From: Micromonospora sp. RP3T | GTDB taxonomy: Bacteria; Actinomycetota; Actinomycetes; Mycobacteriales; Micromonosporaceae | Direction of reading: 5' to 3' | Length of the DNA stretch: 64,000 bases | NCBI RefSeq assembly: GCF_003027925.1 | Contig: NZ_PYPS01000001.1 | Location: forward strand, 310,001-374,000 | In this document: positions 8,328 through 17,500 of the stretch, one piece after another | Layout: each line of letters starts with the position of its first letter | Position numbering within the stretch: the first letter of the stretch is position 1 | The notes under the pieces: model-generated | What the model was told of the DNA's origin: nothing | Database searches by the model: none | What the model saw: only the letters and a program-made list of their open reading frames with translations | Translations under genes and position numbers: made by a program

Positions 8328-9902
8328 CTACTCCCGCCAGCCGGTCACCTCGACACCCTTGGCGAGCTCCACCCGGAAGCCCAGCGTGATCTCCCCGCGG
8401 TCGCCCGGTGCCAGCGACAACCGCCAGGTCAACTCGCCCAGCTCGGTACGCTCCGCCGGCTGCGGCGCCACCGCCGTCTCGCGTACCACCACCGTCTCGT
8501 CGCGGGAGACCGGCAGTTGGTCGCGTACCTCGACCGTCGCCGGTCGCGGCGTGTGGTTGGCAACGGTGATCAGGTACTCCACCTCCCGCCGCCGGGTCGA
8601 CCCGAGCGTCGCCTTCGTCTCGGTGCGCCGGTGCAGCTTCCGCTCCACCCGCAGCCGGTCGTCCACCCCGAGCGCCAGTTCGGTCTCCTCGCCGGGCGCC
8701 CACGTCGGCAGCCGGGTCGCCGCGACGAAGTCGGTGCCGTGGAACACCGCCGCCGGGCCGGGGAGCAGCGTGTGCGCCGACGTGTTGCGTACCGTCGCCC
8801 GCAGGTGGGCCTCGGCGGCGCGGACCGGCACGGTCACGTGGTCCAGCCGGGCCGGCAGCTCCAGCACCGCGATGGTGGCCCGGTGCGCGCTGCCGTCGGC
8901 CGGCACCGCCACGGGCCGGGCCGGCCGGTAGGTGGCCGCGCTGACCCCCTGCTCGACCTCCGCGACGCTCTCCCGCAGGCGCGGCTTGGGCGCCGCGGAC
9001 CGGGCCGGACCGCCGCCGGCCGGCGCCGCGCCGGGAGCCGGCGGCGCCGGCATGTCCGCCGACATCGCGCGCGGTATCGCCGGCCGGAACCGGTCGAGAT
9101 ACCAGGGCGAAAGCTCGGGTACGCCGGCAGACGCCGCCGGCCGGGCGGTGGAGAGCCGCACCTCGCACGCCGGCCAGTCCTCCCCGGTGCTCTGGCTGAC
9201 CAGCCCGAACCAGGTGACGGTCATGGTGTCCTCGAGCAGCCGCAGATCGTAGGAGGGCGTCCAGCGCGCGCCGTCCACCAGGTAGCTCAGTTCCAGCTCG
9301 ACCTCGGCGTCGTCGGCCGTCACCGCGACGGTCACCTCGGCGGCCAGCCGGTCCGGTGCCCGCTTGTCCTGCGCGGCGCTCAGGTCGCGTTCGACCGCGG
9401 CCAGTTCCTCGGCCAGCTCGGTCCGACGCCGGTTCAGCCCGCGACGCCGGGCCCGGGAGTCGGCGAGCTGACCGGCGAGCGAGTCGGTGAAGGCCGCCAC
9501 GTCGGTCGGCGCGGCGTCGCCGGCGGCCAGCGCCCTGGCGTACGTGCCGCCGGCGCGCTCGGCCAGCCGGGTGAGGAACTGCTCGCGCTGCTCCTCGATG
9601 CCGTCCGCGTCCTCGGTCCCGGCCAGCTCGTCGGCCAGGTCGCGGCGGCGCTGCTCCAGACCGGCCACCTGCGGGTCGGTGCTGCGGGCCTGCCGCCACG
9701 TGGTCACGTCGACGCCGAGCACGGTGGCCGCGCCCCGGCCGCCGACCCGGACCGAGTCGCGTCGCAGGCCGAGCGGGAGTGGCGCGACGCGTACCCGATG
9801 GTCACCGGCGGGCAGCCGCACGCTGCCGCGGCGGGTGACCCGGGCCCGGTCCGGATAGACGGTGACGCCGACGACGGGTGCCTCGATCTCTGCGGTCTCC
9901 AC
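8328..9902 (-). CDS. MuiA-family protein (mucoidy inhibitor A, DUF4139)
   Basis: A 524-residue protein with the two-part layout of the family. The N-terminal domain (VTVYPDRARVTRRG, LPAGDHRVRVAPLP) is followed by a coiled-coil segment (about residues 80-190) and a large C-terminal DUF4139 beta-sandwich domain with LSYLVDGARWTPSYDLRLL and the closing LAPGDRGEITLGFRVELAKGV stretch. The biochemical role is not established; the family name comes from a mucoidy phenotype in other bacteria. There is no signal peptide. A linker rich in Ala and Pro (about 285-305) separates the halves. Confidence 0.9.
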   Translation of the reverse strand: METAEIEAPVVGVTVYPDRARVTRRGSVRLPAGDHRVRVAPLPLGLRRDSVRVGGRGAATVLGVDVTTWRQARSTDPQVAGLEQRRRDLADELAGTEDADGIEEQREQFLTRLAERAGGTYARALAAGDAAPTDVAAFTDSLAGQLADSRARRRGLNRRRTELAEELAAVERDLSAAQDKRAPDRLAAEVTVAVTADDAEVELELSYLVDGARWTPSYDLRLLEDTMTVTWFGLVSQSTGEDWPACEVRLSTARPAASAGVPELSPWYLDRFRPAIPRAMSADMPAPPAPGAAPAGGGPARSAAPKPRLRESVAEVEQGVSAATYRPARPVAVPADGSAHRATIAVLELPARLDHVTVPVRAAEAHLRATVRNTSAHTLLPGPAAVFHGTDFVAATRLPTWAPGEETELALGVDDRLRVERKLHRRTETKATLGSTRRREVEYLITVANHTPRPATVEVRDQLPVSRDETVVVRETAVAPQPAERTELGELTWRLSLAPGDRGEITLGFRVELAKGVEVTGWRE

Positions 9903-10057
9903 GGCGGCGAGGGTAGTTCAGCGGCGCCCGCGCCGTTCGGGCCCGGTTTTCCGGAGGCGGCGGTGAACCGGAGCCGGGGTCGCCGCGTCATGGGGGGCGT
10001 CGATCGTCCGGCACCGGGCAAGGCGGGCCGGACCGAGCGGATGAGAGGGACGGTGCG

Positions 10058-10876
10058 ATGGGATCGAAGGACAAGAAGAACAAGAAGGACAAGGACGGCC
10101 AGAGCATCAAGATGCAACGGCTGAAGTACGACCAGCGGCAGCGGGAGGTGAGCGGGGGCCGGGCACCGTCGGACCCGTCCAGTTCCGACTCGGAGACGGC
10201 GCAGATCCGCGACACCGCCGCGCAGAACGTCGACAGGCCCCAGTTCCAGGCGCAGGACGACGGCCAGTCGGCCCAGTGGGTGCCGAACCAGTCCGGGCCC
10301 AACACGGTCACCTACGACCCCACCTACTCCTACTACCCGCAGTCCGGCACGCCCGGGTACACCGCGCAGGCGACGTTCGACCACGAGATGCACCACGAGG
10401 ACGCGAACAACGTCTACCAGCACCCGGTCGACCGCGACCTCTACGGGGCCAACTTCCACCTGCCCGGCACCGACGCCGACGCGCCGGAGCTCCGCGCGTC
10501 CTACGCCCGGCAGGCGGACACCATCTCCGCCAACTGGGACGAGGTGCGCTCGGCGTCCACCCGTGACACGGGCATCCAGAACACTCCCGGCTGGGCGGAC
10601 TACGTCGACCGGCGGGTGGAGTACGTCCAGGCGACGCCGCACCAGCACAACGAGAGCGTGGCCGCCGAGATGATCGGCACGCTGAACAGCGCCGGCCTCC
10701 AGGGGCCGGTGAACAACCAGGTCCGGGCGATCTACAACGAGGCGTCCCATCGGCGCGTGGCCGGCGGTGAGGTGGCCCGGGTCCCTCCGGTCGAGTCGGC
10801 CACCTCCACCCGGACGTCGGCCTACACCAACGTCGAGGCGAAGGGGAAGGGCAAGGAGCCGGCGCGGCGCAAGTAG
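10058..10876 (+). CDS. Undescribed 272-residue protein with HEMHH zincin-like motif
   Basis: I do not recognise a family. The N-terminus is Lys/Asp-rich (MGSKDKKNKKDKDG) and looks disordered to about residue 80. A Tyr/Pro-rich stretch (85-102) leads to residues 109-113, HEMHH, matching the HExxH zinc-protease pattern, in the context TFDHEMHHED. A downstream candidate ligand lies in PHQHNESVAAEM (residues 194-204). The C-terminus is again Lys/Arg-rich. There is no signal peptide or membrane helix. The ATG follows a purine-rich site (GAGAGGGACGG). The DUF4913 gene follows 27 bases later. It could be a metallopeptidase-like effector or a structural protein; neither is shown. Confidence 0.75.
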   Translation: MGSKDKKNKKDKDGQSIKMQRLKYDQRQREVSGGRAPSDPSSSDSETAQIRDTAAQNVDRPQFQAQDDGQSAQWVPNQSGPNTVTYDPTYSYYPQSGTPGYTAQATFDHEMHHEDANNVYQHPVDRDLYGANFHLPGTDADAPELRASYARQADTISANWDEVRSASTRDTGIQNTPGWADYVDRRVEYVQATPHQHNESVAAEMIGTLNSAGLQGPVNNQVRAIYNEASHRRVAGGEVARVPPVESATSTRTSAYTNVEAKGKGKEPARRK

Positions 10877-10903
10877 CCACCGCGCGAGATGGAGAGGGAC
10901 CAC

Positions 10904-11338
10904 ATGACCGAAGCAGTCGTCGACGTCGACCGCGCGCCGGAGCTGCCCGCGCCGCCCCCGCCCCCGCCGGCCCGCCGGTCGCCGTTCATCGTGCACCTGG
11001 ACGGCGACGAGTACGACGCCGCGCTGGCCGGGTTGGCCGTCTGGGTGGAGCACCTGCTGCTCCCGATCTACGGGCGGGAGGTCACCTCGCGGGCGCCGTG
11101 GTGCCCGCGCTGGTGGGAACACGCCGAGGCGGTCGCCCTCCTGCACGGCCTCTGGTTGGCCTGGCAGGAGCTGACCGGGGTGGGGGGCGGGCTGTCCGGC
11201 CCGGCGTCCTGGCACCGCGACCACCTCAATCCGGTGATGTCGTCGTTGCGGGACCCGGCGGGCCCGTTCGCCGGGTGCAAGGCCGGGGTCCACCGCGACA
11301 AGGAGAGTCCGGAGGTGGAGGACTACTTCGCCGGGTGA
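10904..11338 (+). CDS. DUF4913-like protein
   Basis: A 144-residue protein. After a Pro-rich N-terminus (PPPPPPARR) it shows the DUF4913 pattern: WVEHLLLPIYGREV, PWCPRWWEHAEAVALLHGLWLAWQ, WHRDHLNPVMSSL and GPFAGC. The family is known mostly from mobile or conjugative regions of actinomycetes, and its function is unknown. ATG at 10904 is chosen because GGAGAGGG at 10891-10898 precedes it; ATG 10889 would overlap that site. It follows the HEMHH gene closely and is probably co-transcribed with it. A hairpin terminator ends the pair. Confidence 0.8.
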   Translation: MTEAVVDVDRAPELPAPPPPPPARRSPFIVHLDGDEYDAALAGLAVWVEHLLLPIYGREVTSRAPWCPRWWEHAEAVALLHGLWLAWQELTGVGGGLSGPASWHRDHLNPVMSSLRDPAGPFAGCKAGVHRDKESPEVEDYFAG

Positions 11339-11348
11339 GGTGTCGGCC

Positions 11349-11385
11349 GATGGGCGGGTCCGCGAACGTCGCGGATCCGCCCATC
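11349..11385 (+). terminator. Hairpin terminator after the DUF4913 gene
   Basis: Arms 11349-11364 and 11370-11385 form a 16-bp stem with one mismatch (GATGGGCGGGTCCGCG against its partner), followed by a T-containing tail. Confidence 0.75.
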
Positions 11386-11431
11386 GACGTGTTTCCCGTC
11401 TTGGCAGCGGTGCCACACTCCGCTACCTTCA

Positions 11432-11445
11432 TGGGAACGCTCCCA
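11432..11445. promoter_or_regulatory. CelR/CebR-type operator upstream of the cellulase gene
   Basis: TGGGAACGCTCCCA differs by one base from TGGGAGCGCTCCCA, the 14-bp palindrome bound by LacI-family cellulose regulators CelR (Thermobifida) and CebR (Streptomyces). It sits 40 bases before the start codon of a secreted cellulase. Binding by such a repressor, released by cello-oligosaccharides, is a strong inference. The repressor gene is not in this window. Confidence 0.8.
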
Positions 11446-11485
11446 TGAACTTAGATACATCTATGTGATCAGGAGGAAACACGTC

Positions 11486-12862
11486 GTGGCTATCCTCTCC
11501 CCGCTGCGCCGCAGATCCGCGGCCCTCGGCGTCGCGGCCGTCGCGGCCGTCACGGCCGCCGGCGTCAGCCTCACCATCGGCGACGCGTCCGCCGGCACGG
11601 TGTCCGGCTCGCTCTACCGCGACCCGAGTTCGGCGGTCGTCCGCTGGGTCGCCGCCAACCCCGGCGACTCGCGGGCCGCCGTCATCCGCGACAAGATCGC
11701 GAGTCAGCCGCAGGCCCGCTGGTTCGCCAACTTCAACCCGTCGACCATCCAGTCCGAGGTTTCCGGGTTCGTCGGCGCCGCCAACGCCGCGCAGCAGATC
11801 CCGGTGCTCTCGGTCTACGAGATCACCAACCGGGACTGCGGCGGGGCCAGCGCGGGCGGCGCGCCGGACCTCAACCAGTACCAGACGTGGGTGTCCAACT
11901 TCGCCCGCGGGCTGGGCAACCAGACGGTCCTGATCATCCTGGAGACCGACTCGCTGGCGCTCCAGACGTGCCTGAGCAGCGGCGAGCTCAACGCCCGCAA
12001 CCAGGCGATCTCGACCGCCACCCGGACCATCAAGTCGGCCAACCCCAACGCCAAGGTGTACCTCGACGGCGGTCACTCCACCTGGAACAGCGCGAACGAG
12101 ACCGCCAACCGGCTCCGGAACGCCGGCGTGCAGTACGCCGACGGCTTCTTCACCAACGTGTCGAACTTCAACCCCACCTCCAGCGAGGCGAACTTCGGCC
12201 GGGGCGTCATCTCCGCCCTCAACGGCATGGGCATCTCCGGCAAGCGCCAGGTCATCGACACCAGCCGCAACGGCGGCGCCAGCGGGGACTGGTGCGGCGA
12301 CGACAACACCGACCGGCGCATCGGGACGTACCCGACCACCGCCACCAACGACGCCAACATCGACGCGTACCTGTGGGTGAAGCCGCCGGGCGAGGCGGAC
12401 GGCTGCCGCTACACGGCCGGTTCGTTCCAGCCCGACCTGGCCTTCAGCCTGGCCAACGGCGCACCCAACCCCCCGACCACCACGCCGCCGACGACCGCGC
12501 CGCCCACCACGGCCCCGCCGACCACGGCGCCCCCGACCACCGCGCCGCCGACCACGCCTCCGCCGAACGGTAACGGCTGCTCCGCGTCGGTGTCGCTCAA
12601 CCAGTGGGCCGGCGGCTTCACCGCGAGCGTGACGGTCACCGCCGGCTCGGCGGACCTCAACGGCTGGACCGTGACCATCACGCTGCCCGGCGGCGCCGCG
12701 ACCACCGGCGTCTGGAGCGCCCAGGCCAGCGGCACCAGCGGCACCGTTCGGTTCACCAACGTGAGCTACAACGGGCACGTCGGCGCCGGGCAGTCGACCA
12801 ACTTCGGCTTCCAGGGCACCGGCACCGGCCCGGGCTCGACGGCCACCTGCGCGGCTGCCTGA
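11486..12862 (+). CDS. Secreted cellulase: GH6 catalytic domain, Pro-Thr linker, CBM2
   Basis: A 458-residue precursor. GTG at 11486 is chosen because AGGAGG (11471-11476) lies 9 bases upstream. Residues 1-36 are a secretion signal ending ASA. The GH6 domain (about 40-325) shows YEITNRDCGGASAGG with Asp117, IILETDSLA with Asp155 (the usual EPD acid here is ETD, the Asp kept), IDTSRNGG and GDWCG, and VKPPGEADG. A linker of repeated PPTTA units (about 328-365) leads to a CBM2 cellulose-binding module with two flanking cysteines. It hydrolyses cellulose outside the cell, probably as an endoglucanase. An operator upstream and a terminator downstream make it monocistronic. Confidence 0.95.
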   Translation: MAILSPLRRRSAALGVAAVAAVTAAGVSLTIGDASAGTVSGSLYRDPSSAVVRWVAANPGDSRAAVIRDKIASQPQARWFANFNPSTIQSEVSGFVGAANAAQQIPVLSVYEITNRDCGGASAGGAPDLNQYQTWVSNFARGLGNQTVLIILETDSLALQTCLSSGELNARNQAISTATRTIKSANPNAKVYLDGGHSTWNSANETANRLRNAGVQYADGFFTNVSNFNPTSSEANFGRGVISALNGMGISGKRQVIDTSRNGGASGDWCGDDNTDRRIGTYPTTATNDANIDAYLWVKPPGEADGCRYTAGSFQPDLAFSLANGAPNPPTTTPPTTAPPTTAPPTTAPPTTAPPTTPPPNGNGCSASVSLNQWAGGFTASVTVTAGSADLNGWTVTITLPGGAATTGVWSAQASGTSGTVRFTNVSYNGHVGAGQSTNFGFQGTGTGPGSTATCAAA

Positions 12863-12873
12863 CCCGCGCGACG

Positions 12874-12910
12874 GGGCCCGGTGCGGAGGACGACTCTCCG
12901 CACCGGGCCC
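12874..12910 (+). terminator. Perfect 15-bp hairpin terminator after the cellulase
   Basis: GGGCCCGGTGCGGAG at 12874-12888 pairs exactly with 12896-12910 around a 7-base loop, twelve bases after the stop codon. Confidence 0.85.
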
Positions 12911-13129
12911 TCGGCGGGCACGACCGCCGGCCCGCGTCGGCTGGGGACGGCGGCTGCGTCGCGATATCCTGGCGGTGGGCAGAGCGCCTGCCCGCGCCCG
13001 ATGTGACAGTCCACGCCTGCTCACATGCCCGGGGCCAAGGGTCTCCGACTCCGCGCTGTCGTGTCGAGTGTCCGGCGTGCCCGCCACGCCGCCGTTCGGT
13101 GGAGGGCGTGGGACTGCACCGGAGGCCCC

Positions 13130-14071
13130 ATGTCCGATCCGAATCCGCGTCACACCCCCCGTCCCGGGCGTGCCCGCAAGCGGGCGATCCGAGAGCAGGC
13201 CGCCCGGTCCGGAGTCGCCTACTCGGTGGCCGCCCGGCAACTCGAGGCGGTCGGGCTCCAGCCCGGTGAGACGCTTTCCAGCTACGGGCGCACGATCTAT
13301 CCGGCTGGCTCCGACGCCCACCGGCAGATGCTCGTCGAACGCCGCGAGCGGCGGTCGTTCGAGGAGCGGGTGGCGGACACCCGGCGGGCCGGGGCGCTGC
13401 CGGACGGCCGTGCCCACCATCTCGTCGAGCGTTTCCCGCCCACTCGGGGGCCGAAGGGCACCGGGGTAGGCCCGCTGTATCACGGCGAGGGTCGCCGGGA
13501 GCTGCTCGCGATGGCGTACCTCGTCGTCGCGGCCGAGTCGCCGGGGCTACTGCCCGAGGTGGGCGACCTGGCCTGGGTCTCCGAGATGGGCGAGGAAACC
13601 GCGCTCGACACGGCCTGCGCCGACCTGGACCGCGAGGCCCGCCGGCTGCTCGACCGGGAGCCGGCGGTGCTCTGGTCCGTGATCGACAGCGCGTTGGCCG
13701 CGGCCGAGCGCAGCGCCGACTGGCAGATCCGTCAGGAAGCGATCCGGCACGCCGCACTCTTCCGTGCCATGGTGAGCCCGCGCGAGGGATACGCGGGGGA
13801 GCCGTATGTGGCGGAGCTGCCGGTCGCGGGTGTCCGGCAGATCCTGGACGCGCTGCTCATCGTCGCCGAGGACGGGCACGCCCCCGGCACCCGGGTCCGT
13901 CTGCTCTCCGACTCCCACCGGGGACGCACGGCCACGATCACGGGTGCCCGGTGGGGGTCGCCGGGTCCACCCGTGGGCTACGACGTCTGGCTCGACGGGG
14001 CGCGGACGGCGCTGTCGGCGCGCGCGTCCGAACTGGTCGTGCTGGCCGGCCAGGAATCGTCGCCGCGTTGA
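13130..14071 (+). CDS. Hypothetical protein, basic N-terminus and KOW/SH3-like C-terminus
   Basis: A 313-residue protein of unknown function. ATG 13130 is preferred because GGAGG precedes it. The N-terminus (RARKRAIREQAARSGVAYSVAARQLE, about residues 14-39, basic and helical) resembles a stretch common in unannotated actinobacterial proteins and may bind nucleic acid. The middle is acidic and helical. The last 55 residues (VRLLSDSHRGRTATITGARW and YDVWLDGARTALSARASELV) look like a small beta-barrel of KOW/SH3 type. There is no signal peptide. A convergent hydrolase gene follows. Confidence 0.7.
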   Translation: MSDPNPRHTPRPGRARKRAIREQAARSGVAYSVAARQLEAVGLQPGETLSSYGRTIYPAGSDAHRQMLVERRERRSFEERVADTRRAGALPDGRAHHLVERFPPTRGPKGTGVGPLYHGEGRRELLAMAYLVVAAESPGLLPEVGDLAWVSEMGEETALDTACADLDREARRLLDREPAVLWSVIDSALAAAERSADWQIRQEAIRHAALFRAMVSPREGYAGEPYVAELPVAGVRQILDALLIVAEDGHAPGTRVRLLSDSHRGRTATITGARWGSPGPPVGYDVWLDGARTALSARASELVVLAGQESSPR

Positions 14072-14103
14072 GTCGCGCGGCTCCTCCGCCGCCACTCGAC
14101 GCG

Positions 14104-14137
14104 CACGGGGGTCGACCCGGACGGGGCCGCCCCCGTG
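14104..14137. terminator. Hairpin between convergent genes
   Basis: CACGGGGG at 14104-14111 pairs with CCCCCGTG at 14130-14137 in the 93-base gap between two convergent genes. The loop is long and GC-rich. Confidence 0.45.
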
Positions 14138-14164
14138 GCGCGGCTCATGGCGTGCCCCGCGGGC

Positions 14165-14998
14165 TCAGGCCGCGATGAATTCGAGCAGGTAGCGGTTGAC
14201 CAGCTCCGGGTGCGTCCAGGCGATGTTGTGCGGGCCGCCCGGGATGACCTCGAAGCGCAGGTCGGCGATCAGCCCCGGCAGCCGGTTGGCGGTGGCGTCG
14301 ATGGGCAGGATCCGGTCCGCGTCGCCGTGCAGCAGCAACGTCGGCACGTCGATCTTCGCCACGTCGTCCCGGAAGTCGGTCAGCCAGGAGTCGACGCAGG
14401 CGTACGCCGCGTAGGCCGAGGCGCCGACCGCGGTGATGAAGCTGTTCTGCCACGCCTGCTCGCTGATCCGGGCGCCGCCGAGCACGTCGACGTTGTAGAA
14501 GTTGTCCAGGAAGTCCTTGAAGTAGGCCGGCCGGTCGGCGATCACCGCCGCCTTGATGTCCTCGAACACCTGCCGGTCGACGCCGTCCGGGTTGTCGTCG
14601 GTCTTGAGCAGGAACGGCGGGATCGCGCCCATCAGCACCGCCTTGCGGACCCGCCCGGAACCGTACGCGCCGAGGTAGCGGGTCACCTCACCGGTGCCCA
14701 TCGAGAAGCCGACCAGGATGATGTCGCGCAGGTCGAGGTGCTCCAACAGGGTGTTCAGATCCCCGGCGAACGTGTCGTAGTCGTACCCGACGGTCGGCTG
14801 GCTCGACCGGCCGAACCCGCGCCGGTCGTAGGTGACCACCCGGTGGCCGGCGGCGAGCAGTTCCCGGGTCTGCTTCTCCCAGGACGCCCCGCTGAGCGGG
14901 TAGCCGTGGATCAGCACGACGGCCGGGCCGCTGCCGTGGTCCTCGTAGTAGATGTCGATGTCCGCGCTGTTCTCTTCGCCGACCTTGACGTAGGGCAT
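14165..14998 (-). CDS. Alpha/beta hydrolase of the cofactor-free haloperoxidase/esterase type
   Basis: A 277-residue alpha/beta hydrolase. Visible motifs are the oxyanion HGYPLSG, nucleophile elbow GFSMGTGE (Ser), the acid in LLHGDADRILPI and the His in GGPHNIAWTH, the set seen in non-heme chloroperoxidases and arylesterases. ATG 14998 has AGGA at good spacing; the upstream in-frame extension lacks family features. No signal peptide, so probably cytoplasmic. It is divergent from the STAND regulator, which may control it. The substrate is not predictable. Confidence 0.88.
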   Translation of the reverse strand: MPYVKVGEENSADIDIYYEDHGSGPAVVLIHGYPLSGASWEKQTRELLAAGHRVVTYDRRGFGRSSQPTVGYDYDTFAGDLNTLLEHLDLRDIILVGFSMGTGEVTRYLGAYGSGRVRKAVLMGAIPPFLLKTDDNPDGVDRQVFEDIKAAVIADRPAYFKDFLDNFYNVDVLGGARISEQAWQNSFITAVGASAYAAYACVDSWLTDFRDDVAKIDVPTLLLHGDADRILPIDATANRLPGLIADLRFEVIPGGPHNIAWTHPELVNRYLLEFIAA

Positions 14999-15201
14999 GT
15001 GGGTGTCCTTCCGGAGCGGGGGTCGAGGTGTTCGCTGCGGTCCGGCACCCCCGATGCCGCCGGTCCGTCGCCTCACCGAGTCAACCGGCCGGGACCCCGG
15101 CACACCACGAAGAAGACATGCAGAAGTACGCCCGCGGCGCTCGTCGCCACGCGAACGTGGAACACTTGATCCGGTCAGAGCAGCAGGTCAGGGAGGCTCC
15201 G

Positions 15202-17481
15202 GTGACCGACGGTGAGATCGCGTTCGGGCCCCGGCTGCGGGAGCTGCGGCTCGCCGCCGACCTGACGCTGGAACAGCTCGCCGAGCGGTCCGGCGTCAGC
15301 GACCGGGCCATCAGCGACATGGAACGCGGCGTCAGTCAGGGGCCGCAGGCCCGTACCGTGCAGGCCATCGCCGACGCGCTGGGTCTCGGGGCCGACGACC
15401 GCTCGGAGTTGGCCGCGGCGGCACGGGCGGGCCGTCGCCGCAGCGCCGGGCCGGTCACCCGGGGCCGGTGTCCGCTCCCGCGGCGGGTTACCGACTTCGC
15501 CGGCCGCCGGGACGAACTGGCCGCGATCCGTGCCCGGCTCACCGCGGCGGGTCCCGGTGACCCCGCGCCGGTGGTGCTGCTCAGCGGCGCGCCAGGGATG
15601 GGCAAGACGTCGCTGGCCGTGCAGGCCGCGACGGAGTTGGCCGACGCGATGCCGGACGGGCGGTTCTTCGTCGACCTGCGTGGGCTCGACGACCGGCCGT
15701 TGACCGCGGCCCAGGTGCTGGAACGGCTGATCCACGCGATCGACCCGTCGGTCGGGGCGGTCCCGCACGACCTGGACGAGCTCTCCGCCCTGTGGCGGAC
15801 GCGGGTCGACGGCCGACGGGTCGTCGTGGTGCTCGACAACGCCGCCGGCGACGGGCAGGTGCGACCCGTGCTCCCCGGCACCGGGCCGGCGGCCGTGTTG
15901 GTGACCAGCCGCCGCACCCTGAGCGGGTTGGAGGGCGTCCACCGGATCCCGCTCGGCCCACTGCCCGACGCCGCCGCCGTCACGTTGCTGGCCGGGATCG
16001 TCGCCGGCCCGCCGGAACGGGCCGTCGGGCTGGACCGGCTCGCCCGGCTCTGCGCGAACACTCCGCTCGCCCTGCGGATTGCCGGCAACCGCCTGGCCAG
16101 CCGCCCGGCGTGGACGGTCGGCGACCTGGCCGACCGGCTCAGCGCCGAGGAGCGCCGGCTGGACGCCCTGACCGCCGGCGACCTCCAGGTCAAGGCGGCG
16201 TTCCGACTGTCGTACCAGCAGTTGTCCGGGGTGGGCCGGCGGCTGTTCCGCCGGCTCGCGCTGGTGCCGGGCCCGTCCACCGGGGCCGAGCTGGCCGCCG
16301 TGCTCGCCGAGGAGTCCCTCGTCGGCACCGAGGACGCCCTCGACGAGCTGATCGACCTGGGCCTGCTGCAACACGGCGCCGACGACCGGTACTCCCTGCA
16401 CGACCTGCTGCGGCTCTACGCCGACCTGGAACTGCGGCAGGAGGAGTCCGCCGACGACCGGCGTGCCGCCCGCCGCCGGATGGTCGACTGGCTGCTGGAC
16501 ACCACCGTCGTCGCCGGCCGCTGGTACGAACCGGGCTTCGGCGCACCGCCGCCGGACGCCACCCGGCTGGTCGGGTTCGACACCGCCGACGCGGCCCGCG
16601 ACTGGCTCCAGGCCGAGGCCGAGAACTGGCTGCCCGCCCTGGTCCAGGCCGCCGCGGCCGGGCCGCACCGGCGGGTCGTCGACGTCGCCGAGTCGCTGCA
16701 CTGGTTCTCCGACCTGTGGCCGCACTGGGGGCACTGGCACGAGGTCTTCGCGCTCTCCGTCGAGGCCGCCGACCGGCTCGACGACGACCACCTGCGTGCC
16801 GTCCACCTCGGTTACCTCGCCTGGGCGCACATCGCCTGCCGGGGCGAGTTCGACGTCGGCTTCCGACACGCCGAACGCGCTGCCGAGTGCGCCGGCCGGG
16901 TCGGCGACGCCCGCCAGCAGGGGTGGGCCCGCTTCTACTGCGCCTGGGCCCGGCTGGAGGCCGGACGCTACGCGGACGCCCTCGAATACGCTCGCGGGTC
17001 CGCCGACCGGTTCCGCCAGGCCCGGGACTGGGACGGGCTCCCGCAGGCGCTGCTCAGCATCGGCCAGAGCCTGGGCGGGCTGGAGCGCGACGACGAGGCG
17101 GTCGCCGCCTACCAGGAGGTGACCGCGGTCGTCCGCAGCCCGGAGACCGCCCCGTCGGAGCAGGTCGCACAGATCGCCGACGTGATGGCGGCCCGCATGA
17201 CCGCCCGGCTCCACCGGCGACACGGCCGGTGGAGCGAGGCGAAGCACCTCGTCGACGGCGCCCTGGACCTGGCCGAACGACTCCGGCTCCAGCGGATGGT
17301 GGCGTGGGCGCTTGTCGACCGCGCCGACGCGTTCCTCGGCCTGGGTGACCCGGTGGCCGCCGTGGTCGACCTGCGCCGGGCGGTGGCGGTGCATCGGGAG
17401 ATCGGCGACGAGTCGCAGGCCCGGCAGCTCCAGGATCGGCTCGACCGGATACCGGCACCGGACCCGCCGCTGGAGCCGTGA
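15202..17481 (+). CDS. XRE/STAND transcriptional regulator (HTH, NB-ARC, TPR-like)
   Basis: A 759-residue regulator. Residues 8-70 are an XRE helix-turn-helix (LTLEQLAERSGVSDRAISDMERG). Residues 95-330 are an NB-ARC/STAND nucleotide switch with Walker A GAPGMGKTS (129-137), Walker B RVVVVLDNA (206-214), the sensor LVTSRR and the motif CANTPLALRIAGNRL. A winged-helix segment follows (LHDLLRLYADL), then helical TPR-like repeats to the end. GTG 15202 is chosen for its ribosome site GGGAGG five bases upstream. The divergent hydrolase is a candidate target; the ligand is unknown. Confidence 0.88.
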   Translation: MTDGEIAFGPRLRELRLAADLTLEQLAERSGVSDRAISDMERGVSQGPQARTVQAIADALGLGADDRSELAAAARAGRRRSAGPVTRGRCPLPRRVTDFAGRRDELAAIRARLTAAGPGDPAPVVLLSGAPGMGKTSLAVQAATELADAMPDGRFFVDLRGLDDRPLTAAQVLERLIHAIDPSVGAVPHDLDELSALWRTRVDGRRVVVVLDNAAGDGQVRPVLPGTGPAAVLVTSRRTLSGLEGVHRIPLGPLPDAAAVTLLAGIVAGPPERAVGLDRLARLCANTPLALRIAGNRLASRPAWTVGDLADRLSAEERRLDALTAGDLQVKAAFRLSYQQLSGVGRRLFRRLALVPGPSTGAELAAVLAEESLVGTEDALDELIDLGLLQHGADDRYSLHDLLRLYADLELRQEESADDRRAARRRMVDWLLDTTVVAGRWYEPGFGAPPPDATRLVGFDTADAARDWLQAEAENWLPALVQAAAAGPHRRVVDVAESLHWFSDLWPHWGHWHEVFALSVEAADRLDDDHLRAVHLGYLAWAHIACRGEFDVGFRHAERAAECAGRVGDARQQGWARFYCAWARLEAGRYADALEYARGSADRFRQARDWDGLPQALLSIGQSLGGLERDDEAVAAYQEVTAVVRSPETAPSEQVAQIADVMAARMTARLHRRHGRWSEAKHLVDGALDLAERLRLQRMVAWALVDRADAFLGLGDPVAAVVDLRRAVAVHREIGDESQARQLQDRLDRIPAPDPPLEP

Positions 17482-17500
17482 CCGGGCTGGGCCTCTCCGC

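Noticed and set aside
12480..12565. Repeat array of CCGCCGACCAC-like units that could look like a small tandem repeat element
   Set aside because: It simply encodes the Pro-Thr linker of the cellulase.
13002..13025. TGTGA and TCACA half-sites resembling a CRP operator
   Set aside because: The gap between them is 14 bases instead of 6, and no nearby gene supports CRP control.
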